Notes: generated by a model not told the origin, from the letters alone. Positions 8,912-18,539 are shown, counted from the stretch's first letter. The stretch: DNA of 64,000 bases from Rhodospirillaceae bacterium (GCA_022843945.1 JALHMR010000002.1:136073-200072); one strand, 5' to 3'. Numbers and translations: made by a program.

Positions 8912-9438
8912 AATAATCGCGCTGCCGAATCAGCGTTCTGGATACCGGTGTCTGGATGGTCGCAAAGAAGCCATAAAGCCGCGCGAGCGCCGCAATCGCG
9001 CGAAAACCGCTGCTAAGTGACGCCGCACACCGGCCGCGCCCCCGCAAAAGACTTCACCATGTCAAAGAGCCAACCTCTCCATATGGGAGACGAATTGGCT
9101 GATACAAGGTGTGCTCCGATAGGCGCCGGCAGCGGCTACGGTCATCGAGGAGGTGCTGTCTTGATCTCGTTAAAAAACGGAATAGTCCGTGGATTGAGGC
9201 CGGTTCCCAGGCACTCGGGCGGTGGGCTTTCGCCGGAGCACTCTCCCGAGAAGAAGGCGCTAAGGTAAGTGCTTCTTAGGTGGGGTAGGGACGACAACAA
9301 AGCGACGGCCAGCAGAACAATCAGAATGATCCAATGATGCGGAGCAAATACGCGATAGCGACCTTCCTGCCGACCCTCATCCTGTTCCATCGCAAAAGAA
9401 TAGGCTATTTCAGTGAACCTTCAAGCCCGGCTGCCAGC
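8912..9438. other. Intergenic region without a confident gene
   Basis: This stretch separates the divergent thiolase promoter from the end of the Tau/Ssu-type permease gene and looks less GC-rich than its surroundings. It holds a possible 82-codon minus-strand frame (9142-9390) with one hydrophobic segment, HHWIILIVLLAVALLSSLPH, but no ribosome site and an implausible C-terminal half. No terminator or RNA gene was recognised. Confidence 0.5.
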
Positions 9439-10188
9439 TTATTTCCCAGACCAGTGGACGAAACGCTTCTCGATCAGCAGGAAGAGCAGGTTGAGCCCGT
9501 AGCCCAGGGCGCCGGCCGCGAAGATGGCGGCGTACATGTCCGGCATGTCGAAGAGCTGCTGCGCCTCGAAGACCCGGTGGCCGAGCCCGTCGACCGAGCC
9601 GATGAACATCTCGGCGACCACGACGATGACCAGCGCCAGGGACACGCCGTTGCGCAGTCCGACGAAGGTCTGGGGCAGGGATTCGAGCAGCATCACGTCG
9701 GTCAGGACGCGCAGGCGCGAGGCCCCCATGACCTTGGCGGCCAGCAGGCGCGTCTTGCGGGCATTCATCACGCCGTAGGCGACGTTGAACAGGATCACCA
9801 GCGCCGCGCCGAAGGCCGCGACCAGGATCTTGGTCCAGTTGCCGACACCGAAGAGCACCAGGAACAGCGGGAACATGGCCGAGGCCGGGGTCGAGCGGAA
9901 GAAATCGATGACGAACTCGACCGAGCGGTAGAGCTTCTCGCTGGCGCCCAGGAAGACACCCAGCGGGATGGCGATCACCGCGGCGATCGCCGTGGCGTAG
10001 AAGGTGCGCTCCACGGTCTTGAAGAAATCGAAGCCGAGCTTGCCGCCCATCCCCTTGACCAGGGCGGCGAACGAGGCCTGCGGCGAGGGCAGGAGCACCG
10101 GATCGACGATCCGCACCCAGACCGCGATGTACCAGACGACGATCAGCCCGACGACGCCGACCAGCGGCAGGAAGGAGTCGCGCTTCAT
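9439..10188 (-). CDS. ABC transporter permease, TauC/SsuC type
   Basis: A 249-residue inner-membrane permease with about six helices and the EAA-type loop MGASRLRVLTDVMLLESLPQ facing the ATPase. The start is set at ATG 10188 (MKRDSFLPLVGVVGL), because the frame upstream runs into an intergenic palindromic repeat. It forms an importer with the ATPase and the NMT1-like binding protein on its upstream side. The family moves sulfonates, nitrate, taurine, pyrimidine precursors or aromatics. Co-location with the ring-opening amidohydrolase suggests a nitrogen compound, by inference. Confidence 0.85.
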   Translation of the reverse strand: MKRDSFLPLVGVVGLIVVWYIAVWVRIVDPVLLPSPQASFAALVKGMGGKLGFDFFKTVERTFYATAIAAVIAIPLGVFLGASEKLYRSVEFVIDFFRSTPASAMFPLFLVLFGVGNWTKILVAAFGAALVILFNVAYGVMNARKTRLLAAKVMGASRLRVLTDVMLLESLPQTFVGLRNGVSLALVIVVVAEMFIGSVDGLGHRVFEAQQLFDMPDMYAAIFAAGALGYGLNLLFLLIEKRFVHWSGK

Positions 10189-10211
10189 GGGAACGCTCTG
10201 AGGTCCTGATT

Positions 10212-10351
10212 CCCTCTCCGCCGCGGAGCGGGGGAGAGGGAGGGGCCCAACGCGAAGCGTTGGGAGGGTGAGGTGGTGTTCGTCGCTAGCACCCACCTCA
10301 CCCGCTCGCTACGCTCGCACCCTCTCCCCCCGCCATGCGGGCGGAGAGGGT
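10212..10351. repeat. Composite palindromic intergenic repeat
   Basis: About 140 bp made of several hairpins in a row: CCCTCTCC/GGAGAGGG-type arms at both ends, a small CCAACGC-GAA-GCGTTGG stem, and GGGTGAGGTGG paired with CCACCTCACCC around the centre. Similar mosaic elements are dispersed in alphaproteobacterial genomes. It lies between the ATPase and permease genes of one operon, so it is transcribed and could fold or be processed in the mRNA. Confidence 0.7.
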
Positions 10352-10381
10352 CAGCGGCAGCGGCAATGACCGGTGAAAGCG

Positions 10382-11221
10382 TCATCCCTTGCGCACCTCG
10401 CGCTGGAAGACCTCGAGGCAGTGCGCCTTGAGCTGGACGAAGCCCGCCTCCGACAGCGTGGCGTCGGTGCGCGGGCGCGGCGCCTCGTTCCAGGGATAGT
10501 CGGCCACCCGGGCCGGTCGCCGCGAGAGCAGCAGGATACGGTCCGCGAGGTAGACCGCCTCCTCCAGGTCGTGGGAGACCAGGACCATGGTCGTGCCGGT
10601 CTCGGCGAAGATGCGCTGCAGCTGCTGGCGCATGAACAACGTCATTTCATAGTCGAGGGCCGAGAAGGGCTCGTCGAGGAACAGCACCTCGGGCTCGACG
10701 ACCAGGGCGCGCATGATGGAGATCAGCTGCTGCTGGCCGCCCGACAGCTCGTAGGGGTAGCGCTGCAGGTCGATCTTCACGCCGAGATGCGCCACCAGCC
10801 GCTCGACCTTTGCGCGGCGTTCCGCCTTGGGCAGGTTCATGTGCTTGAGCGGGTATTCGATGTTGTCGATCGAGCGCAGCCAGGGGAACAGCGCTTCGCG
10901 ATAATTCTGGAAGACGTAGCCGAACTTGATCTGGCTCAGTGTCTTGCCGGCGAACAGGATCTCACCGGCATCGATCGGGATCAGGCCGGCGATCATGTTG
11001 ATCAGCGTCGATTTGCCGCAGCCGTTCGGCCCGAAGACCGAAACGAACTTGCCGCGCGGGATGTCGAGGTCGAACTTGTCGTAGACGACCGCGCCGTTGA
11101 ACTGTTTCGACAGGCCGCGGATGGTGATATGGGCCGGCGGCTCGGCACCCTTCAGGGAGACGGGGGCGCCGGCAGGCCGGCTGACCGGAACGACTTTCAC
11201 TGCCGACGCACCCCGTTCCAA
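10382..11221 (-). CDS. ABC transporter ATP-binding protein, TauB/SsuB type
   Basis: A 279-residue ATPase of the nitrate/sulfonate/taurine class with Walker A GPNGCGKS, a Q-loop region (YVFQNYREALFPW), signature LSGGQQQL, Walker B VLFLDEPFSALD and H-loop VSHD. The first codon at 11221 would be TTG; a GTG at 11200 preceded by GGGG is an equally plausible start. It lies just after the binding-protein gene, whose stop is 5 bp upstream of the TTG, and before the permease. It powers the importer encoded at 9439-12195. Confidence 0.88.
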   Translation of the reverse strand: MERGASAVKVVPVSRPAGAPVSLKGAEPPAHITIRGLSKQFNGAVVYDKFDLDIPRGKFVSVFGPNGCGKSTLINMIAGLIPIDAGEILFAGKTLSQIKFGYVFQNYREALFPWLRSIDNIEYPLKHMNLPKAERRAKVERLVAHLGVKIDLQRYPYELSGGQQQLISIMRALVVEPEVLFLDEPFSALDYEMTLFMRQQLQRIFAETGTTMVLVSHDLEEAVYLADRILLLSRRPARVADYPWNEAPRPRTDATLSEAGFVQLKAHCLEVFQREVRKG

Positions 11222-11226
11222 GAACC

Positions 11227-12195
11227 TCAGAAGACCTGCAGGTACTTGTTCACGTCGACCTTCTCGGTCAGCGTGCCGGTCTGGGTCGAGAAGTCGATGA
11301 ACTTCTGGAAATCCGCCTTGTCCTTGGCGTTCAGATCCTTGGCCGCGAAGTAGCGGATCATCGGCACCGTGTCGACCACGTCATCGGGCGTGAAGGTGTT
11401 CTTGATCAGGTGCTTGCGTGCCTCGGTCGGGTTGGTGTTGATCAGGTCCATGGCCTTGTGCCAGGCCGCAGTGAAGCGCCGCGCCACGTCCGGCTTCGCC
11501 TTGATGAAGTCGGTGGTCAGCGCGCAGCCGCCGACGAAGGCGTTGGCTTCCGGGTTGCCGAGCACGTAGTTGGCGATCACCCCGGCTTCGAGCGTCGTCG
11601 CGACACCCATCTTGCGCATGGTCGAGGCGTTGGGCTCCAGCGTGTAGCCGGCGTCGAAGGTGCCGGCGGTCATGGCGTTGACGTGCTGGCCCATGTCGAG
11701 CTGGTCGATGGTGTAGTCGCCGTCCTTGAGGCCGACCGCGGCCAGCGCCGCCTTGGCCATTGTCACGTTGGCCGGGCCGGGGGCCGACATGATCTTGGCG
11801 CCCTTGAGGTCCTTCAGCGAGGTGGCGTTGAAGCCCTTGCGGATGACGAACTGCTCCATCTGGTAGGTGCGGTTCTGGCTGTTGACCGAGATATACATGG
11901 CCACGCCGGGTTTCTTGATGTTGGCGTTCATGCCTTCGATGGTCACCAGCACGGCCGCCGCGTCGATCTGGTTGCCGATCATCGCCGCGACGTTCGGCGG
12001 TCCGCCGATCAGCCGGGTCATCTCCGGCTCGATGTTCTGCTCCTTGAAGTAGCCTTTTTCGAGGGCCACGAAGTAGGGCAGCGTCGAGCTCACCGGGAAG
12101 ACGCCGACCCGCACCTTGTCCTGGGCGAAGGCCGGAGTGGCGGCGATGACGGCGAAAGTTGCCAGGGCGAGAGCCCTGGATGCGATGTTACCCAT
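11227..12195 (-). CDS. ABC transporter substrate-binding protein, NMT1/SsuA-like
   Basis: A 322-residue exported protein with a clear signal peptide (MGNIASRALALATFAVIAAT, ending AFA before QDKV). The ATG at 12195 has an AGGAGG ribosome site 6 nt upstream, which rules out longer frames. The mature protein has the NMT1/SsuA pattern: VRVGVFPVSSTLPYFVALEKG, then a GPANVTMAKAAL segment and a closing helical domain. Relatives bind sulfonates, pyrimidine precursors, nitrate or aromatic acids. It is the first gene of the three-gene importer and lies next to the amidohydrolase gene, so a heterocyclic nitrogen ligand is a reasonable guess. Confidence 0.88.
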   Translation of the reverse strand: MGNIASRALALATFAVIAATPAFAQDKVRVGVFPVSSTLPYFVALEKGYFKEQNIEPEMTRLIGGPPNVAAMIGNQIDAAAVLVTIEGMNANIKKPGVAMYISVNSQNRTYQMEQFVIRKGFNATSLKDLKGAKIMSAPGPANVTMAKAALAAVGLKDGDYTIDQLDMGQHVNAMTAGTFDAGYTLEPNASTMRKMGVATTLEAGVIANYVLGNPEANAFVGGCALTTDFIKAKPDVARRFTAAWHKAMDLINTNPTEARKHLIKNTFTPDDVVDTVPMIRYFAAKDLNAKDKADFQKFIDFSTQTGTLTEKVDVNKYLQVF

Positions 12196-12267
12196 GGAAG
12201 CCTCCTGTTTTTTTACGTGACGGGATGTTTGCATATTCGGGGCCAAGATTTCTATTCGCCCCCCAAC

Positions 12268-13362
12268 TTATTCACCCATATCGACGATGGCGATGACCGG
12301 GCCGCCGCCATGCGGACCCTGGTGCATCGCATCGACGGACACGAACACCGCGGGATCGCCGATGGCCGCCGCCGCGACACCGCCCACCGCGCCCTTCGAA
12401 TGGCGATGGTGATGGACGTCCGAATCGTCGAGCATGATCTGGCGCCGGCCGCGCAGCTTGGCCCGGCGGTCGGCCTCGCACTTCATGAAGCAGTTGACCA
12501 GCCGGCCCTTGAGGTCTTCGGCCCGCGCCCGCTCCGGCAGGTCGAGCCCGGCATTGCGGATCGCCTCGTAGATGCCATCGATGTCGAGGGCGTCCTTCAT
12601 CACCGAGTGGCCGATGCGGTAGCGGCCGCCGGCGCCGGCCTTGTTGCCCAGCAGCACGATCTGCGCCTGGGTCAGCTCGACGCCCGAGGAGCACGAGGCA
12701 ACCGAGGAATAGAGGTCGAGGTTCTTACAGATCTCCTCGGCCTTGGGCATCTTGATCTCGCCCAGCGCCACGGCGATGCCGAGCCCGGTCGTGCCGTTCG
12801 AGACACCCATCGAATCGTGGACCTCGCAGAACACCGTCTTGCCGCGATGCTCGGCGTCCTGCACCGAATCAACCGTGAGCAGCGGCGTCTTGGTCTGGAC
12901 GTAGTGGACGTCCTTCGGGTTGTCGATGCCGGCGTCCTTCATCGCCTTGCGCACACCCTCGGCGACCTTCTCGACCATCGCCGGGCGGCCGATATCCTCG
13001 GGGAAGATCTCGGCGCTCAGCGCCGTGCCGATGACCAGCCGGTCCTTGCTGGCCGGTCCGGTCTTGTCGTTGCGCGCGAAGACCGTGGCGTGTGGCGTGA
13101 TGACGCCGTCGCAGCCGCCGGACCAGACCATGGGGACGGTGGCGATCTCCTTCTCGCTGCGCTTGCCGTGCTTGAGCAGCACGCGGCGGAAGGCCTGGTC
13201 GGCCAGGATGCGGGTGAAGTCGTTGACCCCGCCATTGCCCTCGGTCTTGCCGATGACACCGATGACCTGGTCGGCGGTGAACTGGCCGCGCTTGATGCAT
13301 TCCTCGACGCCCGAGGCGTCAGACACCGTCTTCAGCTCGACTTTCGCGACTTCGATTGCCAT
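12268..13362 (-). CDS. Ring-opening amidohydrolase, cyanuric acid hydrolase/barbiturase family
   Basis: A 364-residue enzyme of the small AtzD/TrzD/barbiturase family, which hydrolyses a cyclic imide in cyanuric acid or barbiturate. The fold has three similar domains, each giving a Ser-Lys pair. Visible are GKTEGNGG (Lys39) with [10 protein letters not shown] (Ser81), QTKTPLL (Lys158) with CSSGVEL, and a third [10 protein letters not shown] with GGGP near the end. The ATG at 13362 has AAGGAG 10 nt upstream; a GTG two codons earlier is also possible. An NCS2 permease gene lies just upstream in the same direction. Substrate choice between barbiturate, cyanurate and a relative cannot be decided by eye. 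Confidence 0.88.
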   Translation of the reverse strand: MAIEVAKVELKTVSDASGVEECIKRGQFTADQVIGVIGKTEGNGGVNDFTRILADQAFRRVLLKHGKRSEKEIATVPMVWSGGCDGVITPHATVFARNDKTGPASKDRLVIGTALSAEIFPEDIGRPAMVEKVAEGVRKAMKDAGIDNPKDVHYVQTKTPLLTVDSVQDAEHRGKTVFCEVHDSMGVSNGTTGLGIAVALGEIKMPKAEEICKNLDLYSSVASCSSGVELTQAQIVLLGNKAGAGGRYRIGHSVMKDALDIDGIYEAIRNAGLDLPERARAEDLKGRLVNCFMKCEADRRAKLRGRRQIMLDDSDVHHHRHSKGAVGGVAAAAIGDPAVFVSVDAMHQGPHGGGPVIAIVDMGE

Positions 13363-13391
13363 TGCCACTCTACTCCTTGCTGCGATGCGGA

Positions 13392-13416
13392 CCGCGGGCG
13401 GCTCATCCGCCCGCGG
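13392..13416 (-). other. Stem-loop between permease and amidohydrolase genes
   Basis: A perfect 10-bp GC-only stem (13392-13401 with 13407-13416) with a CTCAT loop lies in the 66-bp gap between the NCS2 permease and the amidohydrolase. No T-run follows on the minus strand, so it is more likely an attenuator or mRNA-stabilising hairpin than a full terminator. Confidence 0.5.
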
Positions 13417-13428
13417 CCGTACTCTCGT

Positions 13429-14802
13429 CTAGTGCCGTGTAGCCTCGTTCGGCCGCAGCGCGGTGAACACCAGGTTCAGCACGATGCCGACGACCGCCGC
13501 GGTGGCGATGGCCGGCAGGCCGCTGGGGAAGATCCCTGCGATCTTGATCGGCAGGAAGCCGCCGGGATAGCCGATATTGCCGCCGATACCGATGACCATG
13601 ATGACCGCGCCGACGGCCAGCGTCAGGGGATCGAACATGTTCACCTTGTTCTCCTGCATCAGCGCGATGCCCTGCATGCCGACCACGCCGAAGAGGTAAA
13701 GGGCGAGGCCGCCGCTGACGAACACCGGGATGGTGCCGACGAAAGCCGACAGCTTGCCGATGAAGGCCAGCACGATGCAGATGGCGCCGGCGGCCATCAG
13801 GGCGGGGCCGGAGTAGTTGCGGGTGATGGCCATCAGCGAGTTGTTCTCGCCGTAATTGGTGCCGGCGGTGGCCCCGAACAGGCCATGGATGAAATCGCCC
13901 ACACCGTCGAGCATGAGGTTGAAGCCGACATGCCGGTCGAGGTGATACTTCTCACGGCCCTGTTCCTCGGCCAGCCGATCGGCGTAGAGGCTGATCTGGT
14001 AGAGATGCGCGGTGGATTCAGGGATCGTGGCCAGGGCCATGATCGAGATGCTGAAGATGGCGGTGGCCACCATCGGCCCGGTGAAGTCGGGCAGGGTGAT
14101 ATGCGGGGCGGTGATCAGCGGCGCCGCGGCGACCCGGGCAAAGCTGATCTGGTCCGGGGCGATGATCAGCGTCACGATGTAGCCGACTACGGCACCGATG
14201 AGGATCGGGATCATGCCCATGAATCCCTTGCCGCGCAGCAGATGCGAGGCGCCGATGGTCACCACCAGGGTCAGCACGGCGATGCCCCAATAGCCGTTCA
14301 TGAACGACATATCGAGAGCGGCCTTGGCGAGACCGAAGCCGATGACGCAGGCCACCGAGCCGGTGATCACCGGCGGCAGGACCTTGTCGAGCGCCGCCTT
14401 GCCCACCGACTTGATGATGTAGCCGACGATGATGTTGAGGATGCCGGTGGCGATGATGCCGGCCTGCATGACGGAGATGACGTGGTCGGGTGCCGGCTGC
14501 CCGAACTGCACCGTGTGACCCATGGCGCTGGCGATGCCGAGATAGGCGGCGATGTAGCTGAAGCTCGAGCCGTAGAAGAGCGGGATGTACATGCCGATGC
14601 CGCGCTTCGACAGCGTCAGGGCGACGATCGTCGACACGCCGGCTCCGAGCAGCACCGTCTGGACATGGAAGCCGCAGAGCAGGGCGACGAGCACCGTCGC
14701 CGGAAACATGGTGATCGTGTGCTGCAGGCCCAGAAGGACCAGCCGGCCCATCTCCGGCGTGTCGTTGGGCAGGTAGCCGGGAACCGATGTCTTCGTAGCC
14801 AT
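13429..14802 (-). CDS. NCS2-family nucleobase/xanthine permease
   Basis: A 457-residue inner-membrane carrier of the nucleobase-ascorbate (NCS2, UraA/UapA) family with about 14 hydrophobic segments. Recognisable parts are GLQHTITMFPATVLVALL at the start, GATAGTNYGENNSLMAITRN (the family has an NxGxxxxT signature here) and a conserved glutamate region SISIMALATIPESTAHL. It should import uracil, xanthine or a similar planar heterocycle with protons. Its place between the molybdenum hydroxylase and the ring-opening amidohydrolase supports a nucleobase-like substrate. A strong AAGGGGG ribosome site precedes the ATG. Confidence 0.88.
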   Translation of the reverse strand: MATKTSVPGYLPNDTPEMGRLVLLGLQHTITMFPATVLVALLCGFHVQTVLLGAGVSTIVALTLSKRGIGMYIPLFYGSSFSYIAAYLGIASAMGHTVQFGQPAPDHVISVMQAGIIATGILNIIVGYIIKSVGKAALDKVLPPVITGSVACVIGFGLAKAALDMSFMNGYWGIAVLTLVVTIGASHLLRGKGFMGMIPILIGAVVGYIVTLIIAPDQISFARVAAAPLITAPHITLPDFTGPMVATAIFSISIMALATIPESTAHLYQISLYADRLAEEQGREKYHLDRHVGFNLMLDGVGDFIHGLFGATAGTNYGENNSLMAITRNYSGPALMAAGAICIVLAFIGKLSAFVGTIPVFVSGGLALYLFGVVGMQGIALMQENKVNMFDPLTLAVGAVIMVIGIGGNIGYPGGFLPIKIAGIFPSGLPAIATAAVVGIVLNLVFTALRPNEATRH

Positions 14803-14821
14803 GACCCTTTTCCCCCTTTGT

Positions 14822-17191
14822 TTAACGGACTCGAGTTGCTGACGTGTCGATTTTAGCTAGCGCTCCGGCCAGTTCCCACAAGCGGCTCGGGCTGAGCGGG
14901 ATCTCGTTGAGCTCGACGCCTTGGCCCGGCAGGCCGAGCGCATCCTCGATCGCCTGGGCGAAGAGCGGCCCGACGGGGATGGCGCCCGCTTCGCCGGCAC
15001 CCTTTATGCCCAGCGGGTTGAGCGGCGAAGGCGTGACCGTGTGATCGAGGGTCATGCGTGGCACGTCTAAAGCCGTGGGGATCAGGTAGTCGGCCAGCGA
15101 GGCGTTGAGCAATTGACCACGGTCGTCAAAGACCAGTTGCTCATAGAAAGCGTTGCCCACCCCCTGGGCTACTCCCCCATGAATCTGACCGGCAAGAATC
15201 AAGGGATTGATCACCGTGCCGCAGTCATGGACGACGACATATTTCTTGATCTCGAGGGTACAGGTCTCGGGATCGACTTCGACGATCATGGCGTGGATGC
15301 CGGCGGCGGTGGCGCCCATCTCGGGGCCGAAATAGCTGGTGGCCTCCAGGCCGGGCTCGGTGCCGGGCTTGACCGCGCCGCGCATCGGGTTCGCCTCGTC
15401 CGCCAGCACGCCCAGCTTCACCGTCTTGCCGGGCACGCCCACGACGGAGACGGCGCCGTTCGAGAGGGCCAGGTCTTCCTCGGCGCATTCGAAATGCTCG
15501 GCGGCGGTGCGCAGGATCTTCTGGCGCACGACCTTGGCGGCGTCGTTGACCGCGTTGCCGGCCACCACCGCACCACGGCTGGCGAAGGTGCCCGCACCCC
15601 AATAGAACTGGTCGGTGTCGCCGGTGACCACGTCCACGTCCGTGACTGCGACGCCGACCTGGTCGGCGACGATCTGAGCAAAGCTGGTGTAGTGGCCCTG
15701 GCCTTGCGTGCCGATGCCGGTGGCGAGAGAGACTTTGCCGCTGCCCTGGACCTGGACCTTCGCCCCTTCGTAGGGACCGATGCCGGTGCCTTCGACGTAG
15801 CAGACGAGACCGATCCCCTGGTGCTTGCCGGCGGCCCGCAAGGCGGGCTGCTCTTCCAGGAATTGCTTGTAGCCGATGGCCTTGAGCGCCTTGTCGAGGA
15901 TCGGCTGGTAATTGCCGCTGTCGTAAACCAGCGGCGCGAAGTCCTGGTAGATGATCTGGTTGTCGTAGGGAAAGGCGTCGGGCGGGATGAAGTTGATCCG
16001 CCGGATCTCGGCGCGGTCCATCTTCAGCTCGCGCGCCGCGATATCGAGCAGCCGCTCCATGACGAACACGCCGTGCTGGCGGCCGGCCCCGCGATAGGGT
16101 GTGACGATCGGCTTGTTGGTGAACAGCGCCGTGAAGGTGCTGTCGTAGTTCGGCACGATATACGGGCCGAGCAACGTGCACTGGCTGTTGATCGGCACGG
16201 TCAGGCCGTAGGGATCGTAGGCGCCGGTGTCGTGCAGGAAGACGTCCTTCACGCCTATGATGCGGCCGTCTTTCGAGAGTGCGATCTCGGCGTCGTGGAG
16301 CTGGCCGCGCTCGTGGGTGGTGGCGAAGAAATGCTCGAAACGGTCCTCGATCCACTTGATCGGCCGGTCGAGCTTCATCGCCGCCCAGGGCAGCAGCACC
16401 TCCTCCGGATAGAACATCATGATCTTCGGGCCGAAGCCGCCGCCGATGAACGGCGCGATCACCCGCACCTGGCGCTCGCTCAAGTTCAGCATGGCGGCGA
16501 GGCCGTTGCGGATGAAGACCGGCGCCTGGGTCGTGTCCCAGACGGTCAAGCGGTCGGCCTTGCCATCCCATTGCGCCACCACGCCGCGCGTCTCGATGGG
16601 CAGCGATGTGCCGCGGTCGTACAGGAAGCGGCGCTTGATCACGCAGGCCGCCCCGGCGACTGCCTTGGCATAGTCGCCCTTGGTCTGCCGGACATGCGCT
16701 GCGACGTTGGTCTTGAGGTCGTCGTGCACGAAGCCTGTTTTGGCGTCGCGGGCCTTCTCAAGGTCGACGACCGCCGGCAGCGCCTCGTAATCGACGACCA
16801 CGTCGCCGGCCGCATCCTCGGCGATGTAGCGGTCCTCGGCGATCACCAGGACCACCGGCTCGCCGGCATGGCGCACCTTGTCTTTCACCAGCGGCACCTG
16901 CGTGCGCTCGTTGAACACGACCCCTTCGATGGGCGGCGGCGGCAGGAGCAGGGGGCCGGGCTTCCAGTAGTCGCCCAGGTCGGCGGCGGTGTAGACTGCG
17001 ACCACGCCGGCCCGTTTCTTGGCAGCCGAGGTATCGATGCCGCGGATGCGGGCGTGGGCGTGCGGGCTGCGCACGAAGGCGGCATGCAGCAGGCGCGGCA
17101 GCTCGACATCGTCGACGAACAGCGCCTTGCCCTGGAGCAGGCGCGCATCCTCGTTGCGCTTGATCGGCTGGCCAAAGCTGCGCGTGCTCAT
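14822..17191 (-). CDS. Molybdopterin-binding large subunit of a xanthine dehydrogenase-family hydroxylase
   Basis: A 789-residue catalytic subunit (CoxL/XdhB class) that would hydroxylate a heterocycle or aldehyde with water-derived oxygen. It begins FGQPIKRNEDARLLQGKALF, typical of the class, and has GGGFGPKI, TPYRGAGRQHG and GIKGAGEAG, the last carrying the catalytic glutamate. The carbon-monoxide-dehydrogenase loop with its special cysteine (AYRCSFR) is absent, so it is not a CO dehydrogenase. The start ATG overlaps the stop of the iron-sulfur subunit gene. With its two partners and the nearby permease and amidohydrolase it could oxidise a pyrimidine or purine-like ring. Confidence 0.9.
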   Translation of the reverse strand: MSTRSFGQPIKRNEDARLLQGKALFVDDVELPRLLHAAFVRSPHAHARIRGIDTSAAKKRAGVVAVYTAADLGDYWKPGPLLLPPPPIEGVVFNERTQVPLVKDKVRHAGEPVVLVIAEDRYIAEDAAGDVVVDYEALPAVVDLEKARDAKTGFVHDDLKTNVAAHVRQTKGDYAKAVAGAACVIKRRFLYDRGTSLPIETRGVVAQWDGKADRLTVWDTTQAPVFIRNGLAAMLNLSERQVRVIAPFIGGGFGPKIMMFYPEEVLLPWAAMKLDRPIKWIEDRFEHFFATTHERGQLHDAEIALSKDGRIIGVKDVFLHDTGAYDPYGLTVPINSQCTLLGPYIVPNYDSTFTALFTNKPIVTPYRGAGRQHGVFVMERLLDIAARELKMDRAEIRRINFIPPDAFPYDNQIIYQDFAPLVYDSGNYQPILDKALKAIGYKQFLEEQPALRAAGKHQGIGLVCYVEGTGIGPYEGAKVQVQGSGKVSLATGIGTQGQGHYTSFAQIVADQVGVAVTDVDVVTGDTDQFYWGAGTFASRGAVVAGNAVNDAAKVVRQKILRTAAEHFECAEEDLALSNGAVSVVGVPGKTVKLGVLADEANPMRGAVKPGTEPGLEATSYFGPEMGATAAGIHAMIVEVDPETCTLEIKKYVVVHDCGTVINPLILAGQIHGGVAQGVGNAFYEQLVFDDRGQLLNASLADYLIPTALDVPRMTLDHTVTPSPLNPLGIKGAGEAGAIPVGPLFAQAIEDALGLPGQGVELNEIPLSPSRLWELAGALAKIDTSATRVR

Positions 17192-17664
17192 GGCTTCGCG
17201 CTCATGCGTTCGGCCGCCAGCTTCACCGCATCGACGATGTTCTGGTAACCGGTGCAGCGGCAGAGATTGCCGGACAGCGCCTCGCGGATGTCGCCCTCGC
17301 TGGGCTTGGGCGTCTCGGCGAGGAACGCGGTCATCGTGGTGAGGATGCCGGGCGTGCAGTAACCGCATTGCAGGCCATGCGCGTCGCGGAACGCCTCCTG
17401 CAGCGGGCTGAGCTTGCCGTCAGCGCTCAGGCCCTCGACCGTGGTGATCGACTTGCCGTTGATCTGGGCCGCGAACATCAGGCAGGAGCGCACCGGCACG
17501 CCGTCGAGCAGGATCGTGCAGGCACCGCATACGCCGTGCTCGCAGCCGACATGGGTCCCGGTCAGGCCGAGATCGTGACGGAGGAAGTCGCTGAGCAGCA
17601 GCCGCGCCTCGACCTCACGCGTATGCGCCGTGCCATTGACGGTGAGGGAGACCTTGTGGCTCAT
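17188..17664 (-). CDS. 2Fe-2S iron-sulfur subunit of the molybdenum hydroxylase
   Basis: A 158-residue small subunit (CoxS class). The N-terminal plant-ferredoxin-type cluster is bound by [10 protein letters not shown] and a later Cys in RSCLMF. The second cluster, in the C-terminal four-helix domain, uses CGYCTPG and LCRCTGY. It passes electrons from the molybdenum centre to the FAD subunit. It overlaps both neighbouring subunit genes by 4 bp, giving the order FAD, FeS, Mo along the transcript. Confidence 0.95.
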   Translation of the reverse strand: MSHKVSLTVNGTAHTREVEARLLLSDFLRHDLGLTGTHVGCEHGVCGACTILLDGVPVRSCLMFAAQINGKSITTVEGLSADGKLSPLQEAFRDAHGLQCGYCTPGILTTMTAFLAETPKPSEGDIREALSGNLCRCTGYQNIVDAVKLAAERMSAKP

Positions 17665-18530
17665 GCGCGGGCGCGCCCGTACGCGGCGATGAGCGCGCGG
17701 CGGGTCAGCACGCCGGCCAGGTGGCGCTGGTAGTCCACGCTGGCGTGGACATTGCCGAACGGGCGGATCTCGCCCTTTGCCATCTCGGCGGCATCGCGGG
17801 CCGTCTTGTCGTCGAGGCGTTGGCCCTTGAGCGCCTGTGCCGCCTTGGGCGCGGCGACAGGTGTCTCGCCGGCATTGCAGTAGGCGAGGTGCACATCGCT
17901 GCAGGCGCCGCCGGCATCGAGGGTCACCGCGCAGGCCACGCCCATCATGGCGTAGTCGCCTTTGCGGCGCGCGACCTCCAGGAAGCAGGTGCCGCTGCGC
18001 GGCGGGAAGACCGGCAGCTCGATCTCGGCCAGCAACTCGTCATTCGCTAGGGCCGTTGTCAGAACCCCGACGAAGAAATCCTTGGCCGTGATGGCCCGCG
18101 CACCCTTCTTCGAACGCGCGTGCAGGGTGCCGCCGAGGGCCAGGACCACCGCCGGCAGCTCCGAGGCGGGATCGGCGTGCGAAAGATTGCCGCCCAGCGT
18201 GCCGCGGTTGCGGATTGCCGGATGGGCGACCTCGGGCAGCGCCTCGGCCATCAGCGCGACCTTGCTGCCGATCGTCTTGTCGCGCTGCAGGGTGTGATAG
18301 CGGGTCATGGCGCCGATGCGCACCGTGCCGCCTTCGGCCTTCACGTAGGCGAGGGCATCGAGCCCGTTGAGGTCGATCAGCACCGCCGGCTGCGCCAGGC
18401 GGAAGTTCATCGCCGGGACCAGGCTCTGCCCGCCGGCCAGGAACTTCGCCTCGTCGCCATGTTCCGCCTTGAGCGCCAGGGCTTCCTCGAGCGAGGCGGG
18501 CGCTGCGTAGCGGAACGGGGCGGGCTTCAT
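17661..18530 (-). CDS. FAD-binding subunit of the molybdenum hydroxylase
   Basis: A 289-residue medium subunit (CoxM class). The FAD pyrophosphate loops are seen as FLAGGQSL near residue 31 and NRGTLGGNLSHADPASE near residue 108. The C-terminal CO_deh_flav_C-type domain follows. It takes electrons from the iron-sulfur subunit and passes them to an acceptor. It is the first gene of the three-subunit set, 9 bp downstream of hyuB, so the hydantoinase-type and molybdoenzyme genes probably share one transcript. Confidence 0.93.
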   Translation of the reverse strand: MKPAPFRYAAPASLEEALALKAEHGDEAKFLAGGQSLVPAMNFRLAQPAVLIDLNGLDALAYVKAEGGTVRIGAMTRYHTLQRDKTIGSKVALMAEALPEVAHPAIRNRGTLGGNLSHADPASELPAVVLALGGTLHARSKKGARAITAKDFFVGVLTTALANDELLAEIELPVFPPRSGTCFLEVARRKGDYAMMGVACAVTLDAGGACSDVHLAYCNAGETPVAAPKAAQALKGQRLDDKTARDAAEMAKGEIRPFGNVHASVDYQRHLAGVLTRRALIAAYGRARA

Positions 18531-18539
18531 CGGCGCAGT

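Noticed and set aside
9017-9268. Possible 83-codon plus-strand gene
   Set aside because: No recognisable domain, low-complexity composition and no ribosome site.
9142-9390. Possible 82-codon minus-strand gene with one hydrophobic segment
   Set aside because: No ribosome site, and the C-terminal half looks like random translation; kept only as a note for the intergenic region.
11410-14856. 1148-codon plus-strand open frame
   Set aside because: Antisense to the amidohydrolase and NCS2 permease genes; composition is that of a shadow frame.
14822-17191. Carbon monoxide dehydrogenase large subunit
   Set aside because: Although it has the CoxL-type subunit order, the CO-specific cysteine loop is missing, so it is only called a molybdenum hydroxylase.
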